NCBI GenBank assembly: GCA_903838415.1 | Contig: CAILYI010000113.1 | Location: forward strand, 1-50,537 | Direction: 5' to 3' | Length of the DNA: 50,537 bases | Origin: an uncultured Anaerolineae bacterium | Lineage (GTDB): Bacteria > Chloroflexota > Anaerolineae > Anaerolineales > Villigracilaceae | Part shown: one piece after another, positions 33,798-42,368 of the stretch | Position numbering within the stretch: position 1 is the stretch's first letter | Layout of the letters: each line of letters opens with the position of its first letter | Program-made: the position numbers and the translations under genes | Notes under the pieces: generated by a model | Database searches by the model: none | What the model was told of the DNA's origin: nothing | What the model saw: only the letters and a program-made list of their open reading frames with translations

Positions 33798-35168
33798 ATG
33801 ATTAAGCGACCCCGGTCTGAACAAGGTCAGGCCATTGTGATGATTGTTTTTGTGATTGTTGGCTTATTCGCGCTGGTTGCGCTGGCCATGGACGGCGGAC
33901 AGGCTTTCTCAGATCGCCGCCAGGCCCAAAACGCGGCCGATGCCGCCGCGCTGGCTGCCGCGCTTTCCTACCAATTGGGAAACGGCAGCACCGCCCATGT
34001 GGAGGCCCGCGCGCTCGAAATCGCCGCTTCCAATGGCTACTTCAACAGCCTACCGCGCAGCAGCGTCACAATCGACCCGAATGGCACTGCCGTGGTGGGG
34101 GCTTGCCCGAACAATCAAAACGGCAGAGATTTTACAGTAACGATCGAATCCAACATTAATACCTGGTTTGCCTCCATCTTTGGCGTAACAATGATGCATA
34201 ACACCGTCACGTCCACCGCCCGCGGTTGTGAATTTTATTGGAAATCATTATTTGATGGCAATGCGATTGTGGCTACGGCCCCGGTGGGCACGAGCGGCTT
34301 TAATGCTGGGGGTAACGGTATTTGGAAGGTGGCTTGCACTGATGGAACTGTCAGCGGCGGTATTTTTTCAAACGGTGACGCTGATGGCAGCGGATCATCC
34401 ACTACGACTGCATCCAGCCTGACGGTCGTTGGCAGCGGCGGGGATACGTTTGCAGGCCAACCGATTGGGCAAATTCTAAAAGGAACGCCTTACGCGTTTC
34501 CGGGGGACATTATTACCAAAATGCCGCGCATTCCAGCCTGCGATGGCACCGCCTATCTTGATCCGCATGATGGCGCCTACCACCCCGAAGCCGGTAAAGA
34601 TGGCAGCGTCATCCCGGTGGCGCTCGACGGCGGTCAGACCTATACCAGCGGGCTGTATTGCGTCACAAAGGATAACGGCAACTGGAACAACGGTACGCTC
34701 TATGCACGCGACGCGACTTTCTACATCATGAAGGCAGGTTATGATCTCAAGTTCGCTGGCGGCGGCTCAGGCGGAGAAGGTTTCGATATCACCGCCACCC
34801 AGAACGGCGAGTATGCCGGGTATGCCATCATCCTGCCCTTGACCTGTCAGGGGGCAACCTCGCATTCCCCGGATATTATCTGTAATCTGACTAAGCTCGC
34901 GGCCGGTCAGCAAACCATTGCAACCTGCGATGGTTCTTCGGATACCCCAAGGTTGGATCTTCGCGGCAATGGCGCGACCGGCATCTTCGGAACTGTCATG
35001 GCGCCCACGGCCTGCCTGACGATGTTGGGCAACTCCTTAACTGAAAATCACGGCCAGTTGATCGGTTACGTCGTCGATGCAAGCGGTACCGCCGATGTCA
35101 ACGTCTGCTTCAAAGGCGATGAACACCCCAAGGAACCGGTTCCGCCCTCGGTGCAACTCCTGAGATAG
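33798..35168 (+). CDS. TadG-type (Tad_N/DUF2134-like) pilus-associated membrane protein
   Basis: A 456-residue protein with the TadG-like N-terminus EQGQAIVMIVFVIVGLFALV (residues 8-27), a single membrane helix, and the classic DGGQAFSDRRQAQNAADAAA motif directly after. The remaining ~390 residues are an extracellular Gly-rich region with several Cys residues. An AGGAGG site precedes ATG 33798. It completes the sigma/FecR/TadE/TadE/TadG run and is followed by a strong terminator. No Tad ATPase, secretin or prepilin peptidase gene is in the window, so the machine itself must be encoded elsewhere. Confidence 0.88.
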   Translation: MIKRPRSEQGQAIVMIVFVIVGLFALVALAMDGGQAFSDRRQAQNAADAAALAAALSYQLGNGSTAHVEARALEIAASNGYFNSLPRSSVTIDPNGTAVVGACPNNQNGRDFTVTIESNINTWFASIFGVTMMHNTVTSTARGCEFYWKSLFDGNAIVATAPVGTSGFNAGGNGIWKVACTDGTVSGGIFSNGDADGSGSSTTTASSLTVVGSGGDTFAGQPIGQILKGTPYAFPGDIITKMPRIPACDGTAYLDPHDGAYHPEAGKDGSVIPVALDGGQTYTSGLYCVTKDNGNWNNGTLYARDATFYIMKAGYDLKFAGGGSGGEGFDITATQNGEYAGYAIILPLTCQGATSHSPDIICNLTKLAAGQQTIATCDGSSDTPRLDLRGNGATGIFGTVMAPTACLTMLGNSLTENHGQLIGYVVDASGTADVNVCFKGDEHPKEPVPPSVQLLR

Positions 35169-35189
35169 TTCCACTGTGATCAATTGATG

Positions 35190-35226
35190 GCTGGCGGTCT
35201 TCCCGGGAAGGCCGCCAGCGTTTTTT
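35190..35226 (+). terminator. Intrinsic terminator after the TadG-type gene
   Basis: An almost perfect inverted repeat (35190-35204 with 35205-35219, one G-U), whose central bases form the loop, followed by six T (35221-35226). The T-run overlaps the stop codon of the convergent gene. Confidence 0.85.
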
Positions 35227-37330
35227 AATCGTGACCGACCAGAACCTGGTCCGTGCCGATGCGCCCTGCTTCACAGACCAGGGCGATGCCGCCGCCCAGG
35301 AGCGGGCGCAGCGCATCTTCAACCGTAAACAGCAGGCTTCCATCCACCCAGGCCTGGATCTGAGCGCCCTGCACCGCGAGCCGCAAATGATACGGCTGGC
35401 CGAACTGCCAGGGGAAGGCCTGCTCGGCCAGGATTGTTTCTCCATCCAGGCGCTTGACCAGCCTGATGGTTTGTGGATCGGAGAGCAGCAAGGCATAATA
35501 GCGCTCCTGTCCCTGGACGCGCGCCGCCAGGCCAAAGGCCTGCACCATGTGGGGCGTGATGACCGCCTGCACGTTGTAATCGCTCCACTCGCGCGTGCCA
35601 GTCATGACCAACCCGCGGCCACGGTTTTGCATCACCCGAAACGCTTCGCCAAACTCATCCGCGAAATAATCCGCCGCATTGACCCACTGACGCACCCACA
35701 AGCGGCCGGGCGCGGCAGGCCGGTGGAAGCTGACCTGCGGGGAACCGTCCCAGGAAAGGCGATCGAGATAAACCACGCCCTCCTGGACCAGATCGGACGA
35801 GATACAAATCCCGACCTGCGCGACCGGCGCGCCTGCCAAATCTGGCAGCTGCCATGCCAACTGGGCAGACTGGCCCGGAAGCAGGCTGTGCTGCGGCCCG
35901 TTGATTTCCAGCGTTTTATCGGCCAGGCCGTAGCTTTGCAGTTGGATTCCCACCGTGACCGGCCCGGGGTTTTTCCCATCCGCCAGCAGCGTGGCGCGCA
36001 CCGTTTGACCGGGATAGACCGTCGGGGAGGCCAGCAAAGTATAGCCGGGCATGTCTATCGCCTCGGGGGGGATAAAGGTGGGAGTCAGCGCGACGGCTGT
36101 TTCTCCCGGCTTGAGCGCATAACGCAGCGCCAAAACCCTTTCAGCGGCCTGGGCTGGATGTGGCGTATTCTCAAGCGTCAGGTTTTTCTGGGAGCGGAAG
36201 CCCTGCACGGAGCCGGGCAGCGAAAAATGGAAGCGGGCCCCAGCCTTGGGCGGCATCCAGCGCTCGCCCCGAATGGCAAGCGCCAGCTCAAGGATGTAAT
36301 CCGTCTCGCGCAGCGCGTCGCTGATCGCCCGGCCTCCATCCGCAGTTGACAGATAGAGCTGATCTGCCACCGGGCCGCGCCAATCGGGGCCGCCTGCGAA
36401 AGCGGCCAGGCCATTGCGCACCCCCAAAATCGCGCCGACATTGGCGGCGTTGCAGTCGGTATCCCAGCCGCAGGTATTGACGATGCTCTGGGCGAGGCTG
36501 AAGTCGCCCTGGCTGTAGAGCAGGCTGAGAATGACCAGTCCATGATTGGGAACGATGTGACAGTTTCCGCCATATTGATCGTAGCCGTAGCGCGCGGCCA
36601 GCTTCGCGCGGGCGGCATGCCAATCCTGCGGATCAGCGGCGTGCCAGGCGCGGATATCCGCGATCAGGTGAGAGATGACCGAATCGGCGGGAATGAAGGC
36701 CAGCGCGGTATCGAGCAATTTGTCGAGATCAGATTCGATGAAGGCCTGGGCCACCAACGCCGCGATGACTTGCGCGCCATAAATGGCCTCGCCATCGTGG
36801 CTGACGCTGGCTGCGCGACGCGCCAGCTCAACCGCCAGGGCCGGGTCTCCGGGGGCAATCAGGCCCCAGCCGTCTATGAAGATTTGCGCCCCAATCTGTT
36901 CGGCAACCACCTTGCTGTTCAATTCCATCGAACCGGAGCGCGGCGCGGGGATGCCATCCTTGAGCCGCAAATAGACGGTGTGTTCGGTGGAATTGCCAAA
37001 GCCGCCCCACCACAGGATGGTGCGGTTTTCGATGATGTAATTCAGCCAGGTCTGGCCGATTTGGGCCGGGGTCAGGCTGAGCGAGTTGTCGTAATCGGAC
37101 AGCGCGCGTAAAAAGGTAAATGTGCCGGAGATATCATCATCCGTGACGACGAGATGGTAATTCCGTAAAGGCAGGTCGCGGCGCTCATTGACGTAATACT
37201 TGATTTCGCCAAAACTAGCCCGGATTTGCTCATAGCTCCAACTTTCAAAGGGCCGCCCCAGGTAAACGCCGATAATTTTCCCGAGCACACCGGCATAGAC
37301 TTTTTCGATGATCGCTTCAGTCAGCTTCAT
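35225..37330 (-). CDS. ADP-ribosylglycohydrolase-family protein with C-terminal lectin-like domain
   Basis: A 701-residue protein. Residues ~1-350 are an ADP-ribosylglycohydrolase-type domain: GVLGKIIGVYLGRPFE at the start, VTDDDISGTFTFLRAL (first metal-binding acidic cluster) and CGWDTDCNAANVGAILG (second, the GxDTDxxA signature). Residues ~380-520 look like beta-sandwich linkers, and ~540-700 resemble a concanavalin/LamG-type domain (ADEFGEAFRVMQNRG ... LVKRLDGE ... AWVDGSLLFTVED). Family members remove ADP-ribose or hydrolyse related bonds; a carbohydrate role is possible with this C-terminus. No signal peptide is seen. It is transcribed alone, convergent with the TadG-type gene. Confidence 0.85.
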   Translation of the reverse strand: MKLTEAIIEKVYAGVLGKIIGVYLGRPFESWSYEQIRASFGEIKYYVNERRDLPLRNYHLVVTDDDISGTFTFLRALSDYDNSLSLTPAQIGQTWLNYIIENRTILWWGGFGNSTEHTVYLRLKDGIPAPRSGSMELNSKVVAEQIGAQIFIDGWGLIAPGDPALAVELARRAASVSHDGEAIYGAQVIAALVAQAFIESDLDKLLDTALAFIPADSVISHLIADIRAWHAADPQDWHAARAKLAARYGYDQYGGNCHIVPNHGLVILSLLYSQGDFSLAQSIVNTCGWDTDCNAANVGAILGVRNGLAAFAGGPDWRGPVADQLYLSTADGGRAISDALRETDYILELALAIRGERWMPPKAGARFHFSLPGSVQGFRSQKNLTLENTPHPAQAAERVLALRYALKPGETAVALTPTFIPPEAIDMPGYTLLASPTVYPGQTVRATLLADGKNPGPVTVGIQLQSYGLADKTLEINGPQHSLLPGQSAQLAWQLPDLAGAPVAQVGICISSDLVQEGVVYLDRLSWDGSPQVSFHRPAAPGRLWVRQWVNAADYFADEFGEAFRVMQNRGRGLVMTGTREWSDYNVQAVITPHMVQAFGLAARVQGQERYYALLLSDPQTIRLVKRLDGETILAEQAFPWQFGQPYHLRLAVQGAQIQAWVDGSLLFTVEDALRPLLGGGIALVCEAGRIGTDQVLVGHD

Positions 37331-37408
37331 TTTTTCATCTCCATCTCGTTTTGATTGCCAACTGCGCCGTTTTTTGCTACGGCAAGACCGGGCAGCGGCT
37401 TGGTTTCA

Positions 37409-37510
37409 AAGTTTGTTGGCTTAATTCGCAAGTTTGTTGGCTTAATTCAAAAGTTTGTTGGCTTAATTCAAAAGTTTGTTGGCTTAATTCAAAAGTTTGT
37501 TGGCTTAATT
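37409..37510. repeat. 21-bp tandem repeat, five copies
   Basis: The unit AAGTTTGTTGGCTTAATTCA plus one A is repeated head to tail at 37409, 37430, 37451, 37472 and 37493; the last copy lacks its final three bases. The first copy ends GC instead of AA. There are no spacers, so it is not a CRISPR. It lies between the ADP-ribosylglycohydrolase start and the ABC operon; the 78 bases to its left show nothing recognisable. Confidence 0.9.
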
Positions 37511-37578
37511 GGCGTCTTATTTGCCAGGCCAGGAACAATAAGATTTTACACGAAAGGACCGGTTGCTGCACCCATGGC

Positions 37579-37708
37579 TTTCTTAAAGTCAGCGTGGTTT
37601 TATCGCCAAGACGCCAAATCTGCCAAGTGCGCCAAGATTTTTGATGTTTTCTTGGCGTTCTTTGTAAAAACTTGGCGGGCTTGGCGATGATGTTTAGACT
37701 TTAAGAAA
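37579..37708. repeat. 130-bp palindromic element with 12-bp terminal inverted repeats
   Basis: Ends are TTTCTTAAAGTC (37579-37590) and its exact reverse complement (37697-37708). Inside, nested inverted repeats of CGCCAAG/CTTGGCG pair, including the 8-bp CGCCAAGA/TCTTGGCG around 37630-37657. No coding capacity or clear target duplication was found. It resembles a miniature inverted-repeat or palindromic intergenic element. Confidence 0.6.
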
Positions 37709-37875
37709 ACCCTGTTATGGCGCAAAACCTGCCTGAAGAGACCGGGCGCTTATTGGTAAAATCAAAGGACGCCCGATCAATCTCCGAGAATTGGGCGTAT
37801 TGGAAAAGATGCTCGCCCTCGGCGACAGAACACTCCCTTTTATTGAAAATAACCAGTCACCCAGGTAACCCAGAC

Positions 37876-38856
37876 ATGCCCCAGGAAACAATCCTCGTTG
37901 AACAATTAAGCAAAACCTATCAGGTACCCGAACGCGAAGGCGGATTCTCCGCCGCAGTGCGCAGTTTTTTCAAACGCAAATATAAGGATGTGAATGCCGT
38001 TCAAAAAGTCAGCTTTCGGATCGAGCCGGGTGAAGTTGTCGGCTTTCTCGGCCCGAATGGCGCAGGAAAAACGACCACCCTCAAAATGCTGTCCGGCCTG
38101 CTGCACCCGACTGGCGGGAACGCTCACGTGCTCGGCTTCACACCCTGGAAGCTGGAAGCCGCCTACCTGCGTTCCATGACCCTGGTGATGGGCCAGCGCA
38201 ACCGCCTTTCGTGGGATATCCCCGCCGCCGATTCATTCCTGCTTAACCAGGCCATCTACCGCCTGCCAGACGATGAATACCAGGCCACGCTCAAGGAACT
38301 GGATGAACTGCTCGAACTTGGCCCGCTGCTGAAAAAGCCGGTCCGAAATCTCTCGCTTGGTGAACGTATGAAGTGCGAAATTGCTGCCGGGCTGCTGCAT
38401 CGTCCCAAAGTATTGTTTCTCGACGAACCCACCATCGGTCTGGATATCACCGGGCAGATACGCATCCGCGAATTTTTGCGTGAATACAACCGCCGCACCG
38501 GAGCCACCATCCTGCTCACCAGTCATTACATGGCCGACGTGACCGCCCTGTGCGAACGCATTATCATCATCCATCACGGAAAACTCAAATATGATGGCGG
38601 GATTACCGATCTCTCGCGCCGCATTGCACCCTTCAAGTTGATCGGCGTGATGCTCGCGGATGCTGATTCGCATGATTTGAGCATCTATGGCACCCCCGTG
38701 GAAAACGAGGATGATGCCGAAAAACGTTACATCCAGGTGCCCGCCGCAGACGTGACCGGCATCACTGCGCGCCTGCTGGCTGATTTACCTGTCCACGACA
38801 TCACCATCACCGACCCGCCGATCGAAAACGTCATCGAGCGGGCGTTTAACGAGTAA
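37876..38856 (+). CDS. ABC transporter ATP-binding protein (ABC-2 exporter)
   Basis: A 326-residue ATPase with Walker A GPNGAGKTT, signature LSLGERMKCE, Walker B VLFLDEPTIGLD and the H-loop LTSHY. The N-terminal stretch with KTYQVPEREGGFSAAVRSFF and the length fit the family paired with DUF990-type permeases. The frame is open to 37717, but MPQETILVEQLSKTY at 37876 begins the domain and is chosen. The two permease genes follow, the first three bases after the stop. Substrates of such exporters include drugs, lipids and polysaccharides; none can be assigned. Confidence 0.93.
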   Translation: MPQETILVEQLSKTYQVPEREGGFSAAVRSFFKRKYKDVNAVQKVSFRIEPGEVVGFLGPNGAGKTTTLKMLSGLLHPTGGNAHVLGFTPWKLEAAYLRSMTLVMGQRNRLSWDIPAADSFLLNQAIYRLPDDEYQATLKELDELLELGPLLKKPVRNLSLGERMKCEIAAGLLHRPKVLFLDEPTIGLDITGQIRIREFLREYNRRTGATILLTSHYMADVTALCERIIIIHHGKLKYDGGITDLSRRIAPFKLIGVMLADADSHDLSIYGTPVENEDDAEKRYIQVPAADVTGITARLLADLPVHDITITDPPIENVIERAFNE

Positions 38857-38859
38857 CCA

Positions 38860-39657
38860 ATGCTAAAAATCTACCAACGTCTCTGGCAGGTCAACTGGGC
38901 CGAACAGTGGCAGTATCGCGCCAACCTGATCATGTATCTGCTGTACTGGCTGGTTTCCCCGGTTGTTTATCTGGCCGTCTGGACAACAATCGCCCGCAGC
39001 CAGGGCAGCGTAGGCGGCCTGACAGTCAACGATTTCGTCACCTACTACATGACTCTGCTGATCGTCGACCAACTGACCAGCGAAATCACCATCCACCTGC
39101 TGGCTTATAAAATCCAGGATGGCACGCTTTCCGGTGAGTTGATCCGGCCCATCCACCCCATCCTGACCAACACGCTGATGAACAACCTGGCCTTCAAAGT
39201 CCTGACCATCCTGGCGCTTGTGCCGGTCTGGATTGTGCTGTGGTTCCTGTTTAGACCCGATTATTCCAGCGTCACCCTGTCCAACCTGCTGCTGGCGCTG
39301 CCCGCCATTTTGCTGGGATTCACAATCAGTTTTCTGCTTGGCGCCGCCCTGACCTGCGTGGCTTTCTGGACAACGCGCGTCTTTGCCCTTTCGGAATTCT
39401 ACTGGGCGCTGGCAGTCATGTTTTCCGGGCAGTTTGTCCCGCTGCAATTGATGCCCAGGCTGGTTCAGCAAATCGCGGGATACCTGCCTTTCGCCATGTT
39501 CAAATATATCCCGATCCAAATCATCCTGGGACGTTTGAGCGCGCAGGAAATCACCCGCGCTTATCTGGTCGGAATTTTCTGGTTGCTGATTTCAATCCTG
39601 CTGTTTCGCTGGATCTGGCGCGAAGGCGTGAAAAAGTTTTCAGCGGTCGGAGCCTGA
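38860..39657 (+). CDS. ABC-2 family permease 1
   Basis: A 265-residue membrane protein with six hydrophobic helices (~residues 20-45, 55-75, 105-130, 140-170, 180-205, 230-250). It matches the ABC-2/DUF990 permease type by length, by the opening KIYQRLWQVNWAEQWQYRAN and by the conserved DGTLSGELIRPIHP, the latter a usual cytoplasmic coupling motif. It begins three bases after the ATPase stop, so it is co-translated with it. The second permease gene lies 529 bases further, beyond a palindromic element, which is unusual for this family. Confidence 0.9.
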   Translation: MLKIYQRLWQVNWAEQWQYRANLIMYLLYWLVSPVVYLAVWTTIARSQGSVGGLTVNDFVTYYMTLLIVDQLTSEITIHLLAYKIQDGTLSGELIRPIHPILTNTLMNNLAFKVLTILALVPVWIVLWFLFRPDYSSVTLSNLLLALPAILLGFTISFLLGAALTCVAFWTTRVFALSEFYWALAVMFSGQFVPLQLMPRLVQQIAGYLPFAMFKYIPIQIILGRLSAQEITRAYLVGIFWLLISILLFRWIWREGVKKFSAVGA

Positions 39658-39763
39658 CCCTCTTCGTTTCCCCCTAACCCGGGCAAGCCGGAACGGTTGT
39701 CGAGCTTATCGAGACAAAGAGAAAACAAACCGCGAAGGATAAACGCGGAAAGCCCATACTGAT

Positions 39764-40079
39764 AGCAATTCCAAATCTAAAATTCGTTTTTTGAAAATAA
39801 GCGAATTTTTCTGACAAGATACGTTTTTGACTGGCATTTTTAGCCCCCATCCCCCGCCTTCCCCCAAATCCAAGAGCAGGATTTAGGGGAAGGGGCTGCT
39901 CATTTGAAAGAAAGCGGGGTTCCCCTCCCCTAAATTCCCCGGTTTTGGGAATTTGGGGGAGGCGGGAGGGGCTGAGTGCGGGCAAAAAGTCATTCTGGCT
40001 ACAAAAAGCTACGATTAATGGTCAAAAACTGGCTTGAATACTAACTTTTGGCTGTTCAAGTTTCAGATTTGGAATTGCT
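39764..40079. mobile_element. 316-bp nested-palindrome (MITE-like) element splitting the ABC exporter operon
   Basis: The ends are perfect 15-bp inverted repeats (AGCAATTCCAAATCT at 39764-39778 and its complement at 40065-40079). Inside, C-rich and G-rich arms (about 39842-39870 and 39949-39973) are imperfect complements and enclose two smaller hairpins built from CCCAAATCC/GGATTTAGGG and CCCTAAATTCCC/GGGAATTTGGG. The 9-mer TACTGATAG occurs at both sides (39757-39765 and 40084-40092). There is no reading frame of interest. Between 40081 and 40150 lie three imperfect copies of a CTTACTGAGAACTTGAT-like stretch. Confidence 0.6.
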
Positions 40080-40186
40080 GCCTTACTGATAGTCTCTTAC
40101 TGAGAACTTGATAACTTCTTACCGAGAAGTTGATGGTCTCTTCGGACAAGCGTGGTACTACCCCCAAAAACGGGGCCGGAGCATAA

Positions 40187-40972
40187 ATGAATTATTTCAA
40201 ACTGATCGGCGTTTTCCTGAAAATCAACCTGCAGATGTCGCTCGCCTACCGGGCGGATACGGTCATCAACATTCTGCTCAACTTGATGTGGCTGGGCTGG
40301 GAACTGCTCAGCTTGAGCATCATCTTCAGCAACACCGCCACGCTCGGCGGCTGGGGCCCCGGTGAACTAATCGCCCTGCTGGGCGTTTTTCGCCTGGTCA
40401 ACACGCTCATGGCGGCCCTGATCTGGCCCAACACCGAAAAATTCAACGCCAGCGTGCGCGACGGCTCGCTCGATTACACCCTGCTCCAGCCGGTCAACAG
40501 CATGTTCCTGGTCAGCTTCTCACGCATCACCGTCTGGAGGGTCTGGGACCTGGTGCTGGCATTTATCCTGATTATCACCGGCATCAACATGGCCGGAGAT
40601 AGCGTCACGGCACTCAGCCTGCTCAGTTTCATCTTTCTGACCATTTCCGGCGCGATCGTGATCTACAGCCTGTGGATTGTGCTGATCGCCCTGACCTTCT
40701 GGTTCACCAAATTCGACAATAACGTCACCATCCTGCAGGCTTTGCTCGATTCTGGCCGCTACCCGGCCACAGTCTACCCGATCTGGCTGAGAATCATCGT
40801 TACTTTCATCATCCCAATTGCCGTGGCAACAACCGTCCCGCTCCAGGCCCTGCGCGGAGATTTGACCGGCTGGCAGATTGTACTCTTCGCCGGAGTGGGT
40901 CTCGCCAGTTTCCTGATCGCCTCGCAAGTCTGGAAATTCGGCATCAAACGCTACAGCGGGGCAAGCAGCTAA
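40187..40972 (+). CDS. ABC-2 family permease 2
   Basis: A 261-residue membrane protein of the DUF990-type ABC-2 family with about six helices. The opening FKLIGVFLKINLQMSLAYRA and the motif VRDGSLDYTLLQPVNSMFLV match permease 1 functionally (an amphipathic start and a DGxLxxxLxxP coupling loop). GGAGC lies five bases before ATG 40187. Together with the ATPase and permease 1 it should form a heterodimeric exporter. The 529-base gap to permease 1 contains a nested palindrome, so its transcription may now differ from that of its partners. Confidence 0.9.
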   Translation: MNYFKLIGVFLKINLQMSLAYRADTVINILLNLMWLGWELLSLSIIFSNTATLGGWGPGELIALLGVFRLVNTLMAALIWPNTEKFNASVRDGSLDYTLLQPVNSMFLVSFSRITVWRVWDLVLAFILIITGINMAGDSVTALSLLSFIFLTISGAIVIYSLWIVLIALTFWFTKFDNNVTILQALLDSGRYPATVYPIWLRIIVTFIIPIAVATTVPLQALRGDLTGWQIVLFAGVGLASFLIASQVWKFGIKRYSGASS

Positions 40973-41010
40973 CCCGGCCAAGATGACATGCCACGCAAAA
41001 AAGGTCCTTC

Positions 41011-42348
41011 ATGCTCAACTCCCAATCATTCCTGACTCATACCCTTGCCCAGCACCCACAAGGACAGGCGGTCGCCAGCATCCTGGCGGCGGCCATCCAG
41101 GCGGTTGAACCACAGGCCGCAATCCAACGATTTGTCCAGCGCCGCGGGCAAACGCTGGTGATTGACGGGCGGGAATATCCACTGGAAAAAGACGGGCGGA
41201 TTCTGCTGCTCGGGCTGGGGAAAGCCGCTCCCGCCATGACTCAGCCGCTGGTGGATTTGCTCGCGGATTTTTCTCCCCGCGGCCTGCTCATTCCAAAACA
41301 GGCCCCCGTCCAACCCCTGAGCGGATGCGAAATCCAACCCGGCGGGCATCCCGTTCCAGACGAGAACAGCCTGCGCGCCGGTGAAAAAGCCATCCGGTTG
41401 GTTTCGGAAAAAAACCTGACAGAAAACGACCTGCTGATTTGCCTGATCTCCGGCGGCGGCTCGGCACTGATGAGCGCCCCGCAAACCGGCATTTCCCTGT
41501 CCGATTTGCGTGAACTCACTTTGGCCTTGCTCGCCTGCGGCGCGCGCATCGACGAAATCAACACCCTGCGCCGCCATCTCGACCGGCTCAAAGGTGGCGG
41601 ATTGGCGCGCCTGGCATCCCCAGCGCGCGTTGTCAGCCTGATCCTGTCAGACGTGGTCAACAGCCCGCTCGAAGCGATCGCTTCCGGCCCCACCGCGCCG
41701 GATCCATCCACCCGGGCAGATGCGCTCGAAGTGCTGGAAAAATACGGATTACAGTCCAAAGTCCCGGCGGCGATACTCAAAGTGCTGGAAACTGCCCCTG
41801 AAACCCCCAAGCCGGGCGACGGCTTGTTTGAACGCGTGCAGAATGTGATCGTCGGCAGCAACCTGCTCGCGGCGCAATCCGCTTTGGAGCAGGCCAAATC
41901 CGCAGGTTTCGAGCCGCAGTTGTTGGGCAATGACTGGCAGGGCGAAGCGCGCGAAGTCGCGCGGGACTTGTGTCACATCCTGAAAAGTGCCACACATCAG
42001 CGCCCCTTTTGCCTTGTGGCGGGCGGAGAAACCACCGTCACCCTGCGCGGGCGCGGACGCGGCGGGCGCAATCAGGAATTGGCGCTGGCTGCCGTGCGCG
42101 AATTGGCAGGCCTGCCGGACGTGCTGCTCGTCAGCCTGGCCACCGATGGAGAAGACGGCCCGACCGACGCCGCCGGGGCCGTCGTCAGCGGCGAAACCCT
42201 TCGGCGTGGCTTGGCGCTGAACCTTTCCCCCGAGCCTTTTTTGGACGAGAACGACGCCTATACCTACTTCAACGCGCTGGGTGATTTACTCAAACCCGGC
42301 CCAAGCGGAACCAATGTCAACGATCTGATGCTGCTGTTTGGCTTTTAA
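41011..42348 (+). CDS. Type-2 glycerate kinase (DUF4147/MOFRL family)
   Basis: A 445-residue kinase that phosphorylates glycerate, usually to 2-phosphoglycerate. The N-terminal DUF4147 domain (~15-240) shows LLGLGKAAPAM, GGHPVPDENS, LISGGGSALM and DEINTLRRHLDRLKGGGLA. The C-terminal MOFRL domain (~325-440) shows VAGGETTVTLRGRGRGGRNQ and SLATDGEDGPTDAAGA. It can act in glyoxylate, serine or sugar-acid breakdown. It follows permease 2 by 38 bases with no obvious terminator between, but the functions are unrelated. It converges on the lactate permease gene. Confidence 0.93.
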   Translation: MLNSQSFLTHTLAQHPQGQAVASILAAAIQAVEPQAAIQRFVQRRGQTLVIDGREYPLEKDGRILLLGLGKAAPAMTQPLVDLLADFSPRGLLIPKQAPVQPLSGCEIQPGGHPVPDENSLRAGEKAIRLVSEKNLTENDLLICLISGGGSALMSAPQTGISLSDLRELTLALLACGARIDEINTLRRHLDRLKGGGLARLASPARVVSLILSDVVNSPLEAIASGPTAPDPSTRADALEVLEKYGLQSKVPAAILKVLETAPETPKPGDGLFERVQNVIVGSNLLAAQSALEQAKSAGFEPQLLGNDWQGEAREVARDLCHILKSATHQRPFCLVAGGETTVTLRGRGRGGRNQELALAAVRELAGLPDVLLVSLATDGEDGPTDAAGAVVSGETLRRGLALNLSPEPFLDENDAYTYFNALGDLLKPGPSGTNVNDLMLLFGF

Positions 42349-42368
42349 CCGGTCAGCCGGGCGCTTCA

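Noticed and set aside
37409-37510. Possible CRISPR array
   Set aside because: Repeats are directly adjacent with no unique spacers, and no cas genes are present.
37351-37690. Frames with WLNSKVC or GLIQKFV repeats
   Set aside because: They arise because the tandem repeat is 21 bp; no ribosome-binding site or flanking domain.
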